Positions 25,882 through 29,168 of a DNA stretch of 29,168 nt are shown here, piece by piece. This DNA is from Symbiodinium natans (taxonomy: Eukaryota; Sar; Dinophyceae; Suessiales; Symbiodiniaceae). The stretch covers positions 1 to 29,168 of the forward strand of contig CAJNDS010001200.1 of assembly GCA_905221605.1 (NCBI GenBank), written 5' to 3'. Under the pieces are notes generated by a model, which did not search any database, had not been told where the DNA came from, and saw only the letters and a list, made by a program, of their open reading frames with translations. The position numbers and the translations under genes are program-made. Position 1 is the first letter of the stretch. Every line of letters begins with the position of its first letter.

Positions 25882-27356
25882 ACTAGAAAGTCGGCTTGCT
25901 AAGGCCTTTGGGTGGCTTAGGGGGGCTTACCCCCTCCTGTGGGGTACTCCACACAGAAAAACGCCTTGTTTTGGAGTAATTTTTGGCTCCAAGCACGATT
26001 TAGAAAGGCCAGACAAAGAAAAACGCACTTAAAGAGACCACACACAAAGAAACGCACTGTTTTGGAGTAATTTTTGGCCCCAAGCACGATTTAGCAAGGC
26101 CAGACAAAGAAAAAACGTGCTGTTCCCGAGTAATTTTTGGCTCCAGGCATTTGGCTGGCCACGAGCACTCGAGGGTCCATTTTTTAATCCGGGTTTGACT
26201 GGGGTTTAGGGTGGCTTCAGAGAAGCCATTTAGCAAGGCCAGACAAGGAAAAACGCGCTGTTCCCGAGTAATTTTTGGCTCCAGGCATTTGGCTGGCCAC
26301 GAGCACTCGAGGGTCCATTTTTTGATCCGGGTTTGACTGGGCTTCATTTTTTGGCTTCAACCACGATTTAGCAAGGCCAGACAAAGAAAAACGCGCTGTT
26401 CCCGAGTAATTTTTGGCTCCAAGGCCTTTGGCTGGCCACGAGCACTCGAGGGTCCATTTTTTGATCCGGGTTTGACTGGGGCTTAGGGTGGCTTACCCTC
26501 TCTTGGGCTACCCCCACAAGAAGGCCAGAATTTTAGAAAATGAGGGGGTAATTTCCGCTATATAAAATCTATTTAAAATTAATTGGGAATCGAGCCATTT
26601 TTCCCGAATCCTGGGGTACCCCCCACGGAGCCTCCCTGGGACCTTCAAAAAAGCTTTCAGCCTCCTTCAAACCTTCGAAAGAGCTTCAGAGAGGCCACGC
26701 AAAGAGAAACGCACTGTTTTGGAGTAATTTTTGGCTTCATTTTTGGCTTCAACCACGATTTAGCAAGGCCAGACAAAGAAAAACGCGCTGTTCCCGAGTA
26801 ATTTTTGGCTCCAAGGCCTTTGGCTGGCCACGAGCACTCGAGGGTCTATTTTCTGATCCGGGTTTGACAAGGCAGAGGGGAGCTCACCTTCTCCTGGGCT
26901 ACTGACAAGAAGGCCAGAATTTTAGAAAATCAGGGGGTAATTTCCGCTATTTAAAATCTATTTAAAATTAACTAGGAATCGAGCCATTTTTCCCGAATCC
27001 TGGGGTACCCCTCACGGAGCCTCCTGGGGATCTCGAAAAAGCTTTCAGCCTCCTTCAGACCTTCGAAAGAGCTTTTCAGACCTTCGAAAGAGCTTCAGAC
27101 AAGCCACACAAAGAGAAACGCACTGTTTTGGAGTAATTTTTGGCTTCCACCACGGTTTAGCAAGGCCAGACAAAGAAAAACGCGCTGTTCCCGAGTAATT
27201 TTTGGCTCCAAGGCCTTTGGCTGGCCACGAGCACTCGAGGGTCCATTTTCTTATCCGGGTTTGATGTCAGGGTTTTAGGGCGTTAAATAACTCTTGTATT
27301 AGTACTGACAGTACTGTCTATAGAAATATTAACGAATATTTGTATACAGACATGCA

Positions 27357-27412
27357 CTTACCTGTAAATGGCTGTAATTATATTCTATAATTACCATTTA
27401 CCTCTAGGTAAG
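27357..27412. repeat. Palindrome GTAAATGG...CCATTTAC, copy 2 (variant)
   Basis: Same inverted repeat with fuller outer arms CTTACCT / AGGTAAG. It sits near the right end of unit copy 1 in the same orientation as the copy at 25825, so the two bracket about 1.5 kb of nested repeats. Confidence 0.8.
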
Positions 27413-27506
27413 ACTTAGAAGGTCATTTGTTTACATTCCCGTCAAGGTGTGTTACGCTCCTGTACGTGAGAAGGCTTAGCTGAGCACTCAGGCTTAAGCT
27501 TAAGAG

Positions 27507-27604
27507 TTTAGGGTTTAGGGTTTAGGGTTTAGGGTTTAGGGTTTAGGGTTTAGGGTTTAGGGTTTAGGGTTTAGGGTTTAGGGTTTAGGGTTTAGGGTTT
27601 AGGG
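27507..27604 (+). repeat. TTTAGGG telomere-type array 7
   Basis: Fourteen perfect TTTAGGG units between the two copies of the 1,998-bp unit. It is entered from CTTAAGCTTAAGAG on the left and exits into the same GGGCTTGTCG sequence as array 6. Confidence 0.97.
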
Positions 27605-29168
27605 CTTGTCGATTTAACATGCGTAGTGTATGGAAAGAGAGACGGACGTCCGAAACCTTCAGGGCAAAAGAGTTCCGTCATGTACATGGAGCTCTACTTT
27701 CTCCCACCCCAGGATGCCACCCAAAGCATCTGTAGGACGCTTAAGTTCTTAAGCGTCGCTAATATTGATAATAGTGTCTGGTAAAGAGATTACAGAAAAT
27801 GTGAGAAACAAAAGACCATGCACTTACACAGTAAATGGCTGTAATTATGTTCCATAATTACCATTTACTTCTAGGTAAGACTAGAAAGTCGGCTTGCTAA
27901 GGCCTTTGGGTGGCTTAGGGGGGCTTACCCCTCTCCTGTGGGGTACTCCACACAGAAAAACGCCTTGTTTTGGAGTAATTTTTGGCTCCAAGCACGATTT
28001 AGAAAGGCCAGACAAAGAAAAACGCACTTAAAGAGACCACACACACAAAGAAACGCACTGTTTTGGAGTAATTTTTGGCCCCAAGCACGATTTAGCAAGG
28101 CCAGACAAAGAAAAACGTGCTGTTCCCGAGTAATTTTTGGCTCCAAGCATTTGGCTGGCCACGAGCACTCGAGGGTCCATTTTTTGATCCGGGTTTGACT
28201 GGGGCTTAGGGTGGCTTCAGAGAAGCCATTTGGCAAGGCCAGACAAGGAAAAACGCGCTGTTCCCGAGTAATTTTTGGCTCCAAGCATTTGGCTGGCCAC
28301 GAGCACTCGAGGGTCCGTTTTTTGATCCGGGTTTGACTGGGCTTCATTTTTTGCTTCAACCACGATTTAGCAAGGCCAGACAAAGAAAAACGCGCTGTTC
28401 CCGAGTAATTTTTGGCTCCAAGGCCTTTGGCTGGCCACGAGCACTCGAGGGTCCATTTTTTGATCCGGGTTTGACTGGGGCTTAGGGTGGCTTACCCTCT
28501 CCTGGGCTACCCCCACAAGAAGGCCAGAATTTTAGAAAATCAGGGGGTAATTTCCGCTATTTAAAATCTATTTAAAATTAATTGGGAATCGAGCCATTTT
28601 TCCCGAATCCTGGGGTACCCCCCACGGAGTTTTCTGGGACCTTCAAAAAAGCTTTCAGCTTCCTTCAGACCTTCGAAAGAGCTTCAGAGAGGCCACGCAA
28701 AGAGAAACGCACTGTTTTGGAGTAATTTTTGGCTTCATTTTTGGCTTCCACCACGATTTAGCGAGGCCAGACAAAGAAAAACGCGCTGTTCCCGAGTAAT
28801 TTTTGGCTCCAAGGCCTTTGGCTGGCCACGAGCACTCGAGGGTCTATTTTTTGATCCGGGTTTGACAAGGCAGAGGGGAGCTCACCTTCTCCTGGGCTAC
28901 TGACAAGAAGGCCAGAATTTTAGAAAATCAGGGGGTAATTTCCGCTATTTAAAACCTATTTAAAATTAACTAGGAATCGAGCCATTTTTCCCGAATCCTG
29001 GGGTACCCCTCACGGAGCCTCCTTGGGATCTCGAAAAAGCTTTCAGCCTCCTTCAGACCTGCGAAAGAGCTGTTCAGACCTTCGAAAGAGCTTCAGACAA
29101 GCCACACAAAGAGAAACGCACTGTTTTGGAGTAATTTTTGGCTTCCACCACGGTTTAGCAAGGCCAGA
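27605..29168 (+). repeat. Subtelomere-like unit, copy 2 (cut by window end)
   Basis: Very similar to 25607-27170, with scattered substitutions and a few small indels, all the nested repeats in the same order and the palindrome at 27823-27879. The window ends inside it. No credible gene. Confidence 0.93.

Larger units (their letters stand above)
25607..27506 (+). repeat. Subtelomere-like unit, copy 1
   Basis: Non-coding unit repeated at an offset of 1,998 bp (CTTGTCGATTTAACATGCG at 25607 and 27605). Inside are nested repeats: a 138-bp repeat (GTTCCCGAGTAATTTTTGG near 26120, 26259 and 26397), a roughly 395-bp repeat (26393, 26785, 27182) and blocks of GAATCGAGCCATTTTTCCCG. It ends with GACAGTACTGTC, AAATATTAACGAATATTT and GCTTAAGCTTAAG palindromes before array 7. 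Confidence 0.93.

Overview
The window looks like nuclear DNA from a protist. My best guess is a dinoflagellate (Symbiodiniaceae-like). The grounds are long TTTAGGG telomere-type tracts inside the sequence, very sparse intron-free GC-rich ORFs, a lysine-alanine linker of a kind common in dinoflagellate proteins, and a very high satellite load. TTTAGGG is also used by plants, green algae and other alveolates. I found no dinoflagellate spliced-leader sequence, so the lineage is an inference. No rRNA, tRNA or bacterial-type gene was seen.

Layout. The window is a chain of unrelated cassettes separated by a recurring junction. In full form the junction is a block with a 13-bp inverted repeat (GTTTAAGTAAATT / AATTTACTTAAAC), then ATACAATTTCTAT, a TTTAGGG tract, the mirror arm ATAGAAATTGTAT, and GGGTTTGGGTCCC. 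TTTAGGG tracts lie at 402-859, 2949-3074, 3699-3838, 17665-18088, 18772-18897, 25012-25606 and 27507-27604, all in the same orientation. At 5733-5778 the two arms meet with only one repeat unit between them, an apparent empty junction. The cassettes are: 860-2948 (GGACGTCTTCGG repeats and a GGCCTCCCAGG minisatellite); 3110-3698 and 18121-18771 (two copies of a TTTTGACCGAAACG plus GGGGCT module, with a third truncated at the window start); 3881-5592 (fold-back hairpins, a 20-bp GAGCTC satellite and a CTATATGAAGG cluster); 5779-17480 (degenerate repeats, a Helitron-type transposon and a higher-order satellite); 18938-24833 (a sister hairpin family, an unknown 411-aa gene, a 40-bp satellite and G-rich DNA); and two tandem copies of a 1,998-bp subtelomere-like unit from 25607 to the end.

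Genes. Three ORFs are credible, all on the minus strand. Two of them (12615 to 11482 and 11617 to 6764) form one Helitron protein split by a frame change at a G GGG GGC heptamer. Together they carry zinc-binding cysteines and a DUF6570-like region, then a HUH/two-tyrosine Rep nuclease, a Pif1/RecD-like helicase, a C2HC finger, a poly-(Lys-Ala) linker and a C-terminal Josephin-type cysteine protease (deubiquitinase) domain. The Josephin domain on a Helitron transposase is the most unusual protein feature. The third ORF (21299 to 20064) has no family I recognise.

The 13452-17480 array is a seven-monomer higher-order repeat of about 731 bp, organised much like centromeric higher-order satellites. 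Everything outside the three ORFs appears non-coding and repeat-derived. The many short ORFs there are by-products of repeat periodicity.
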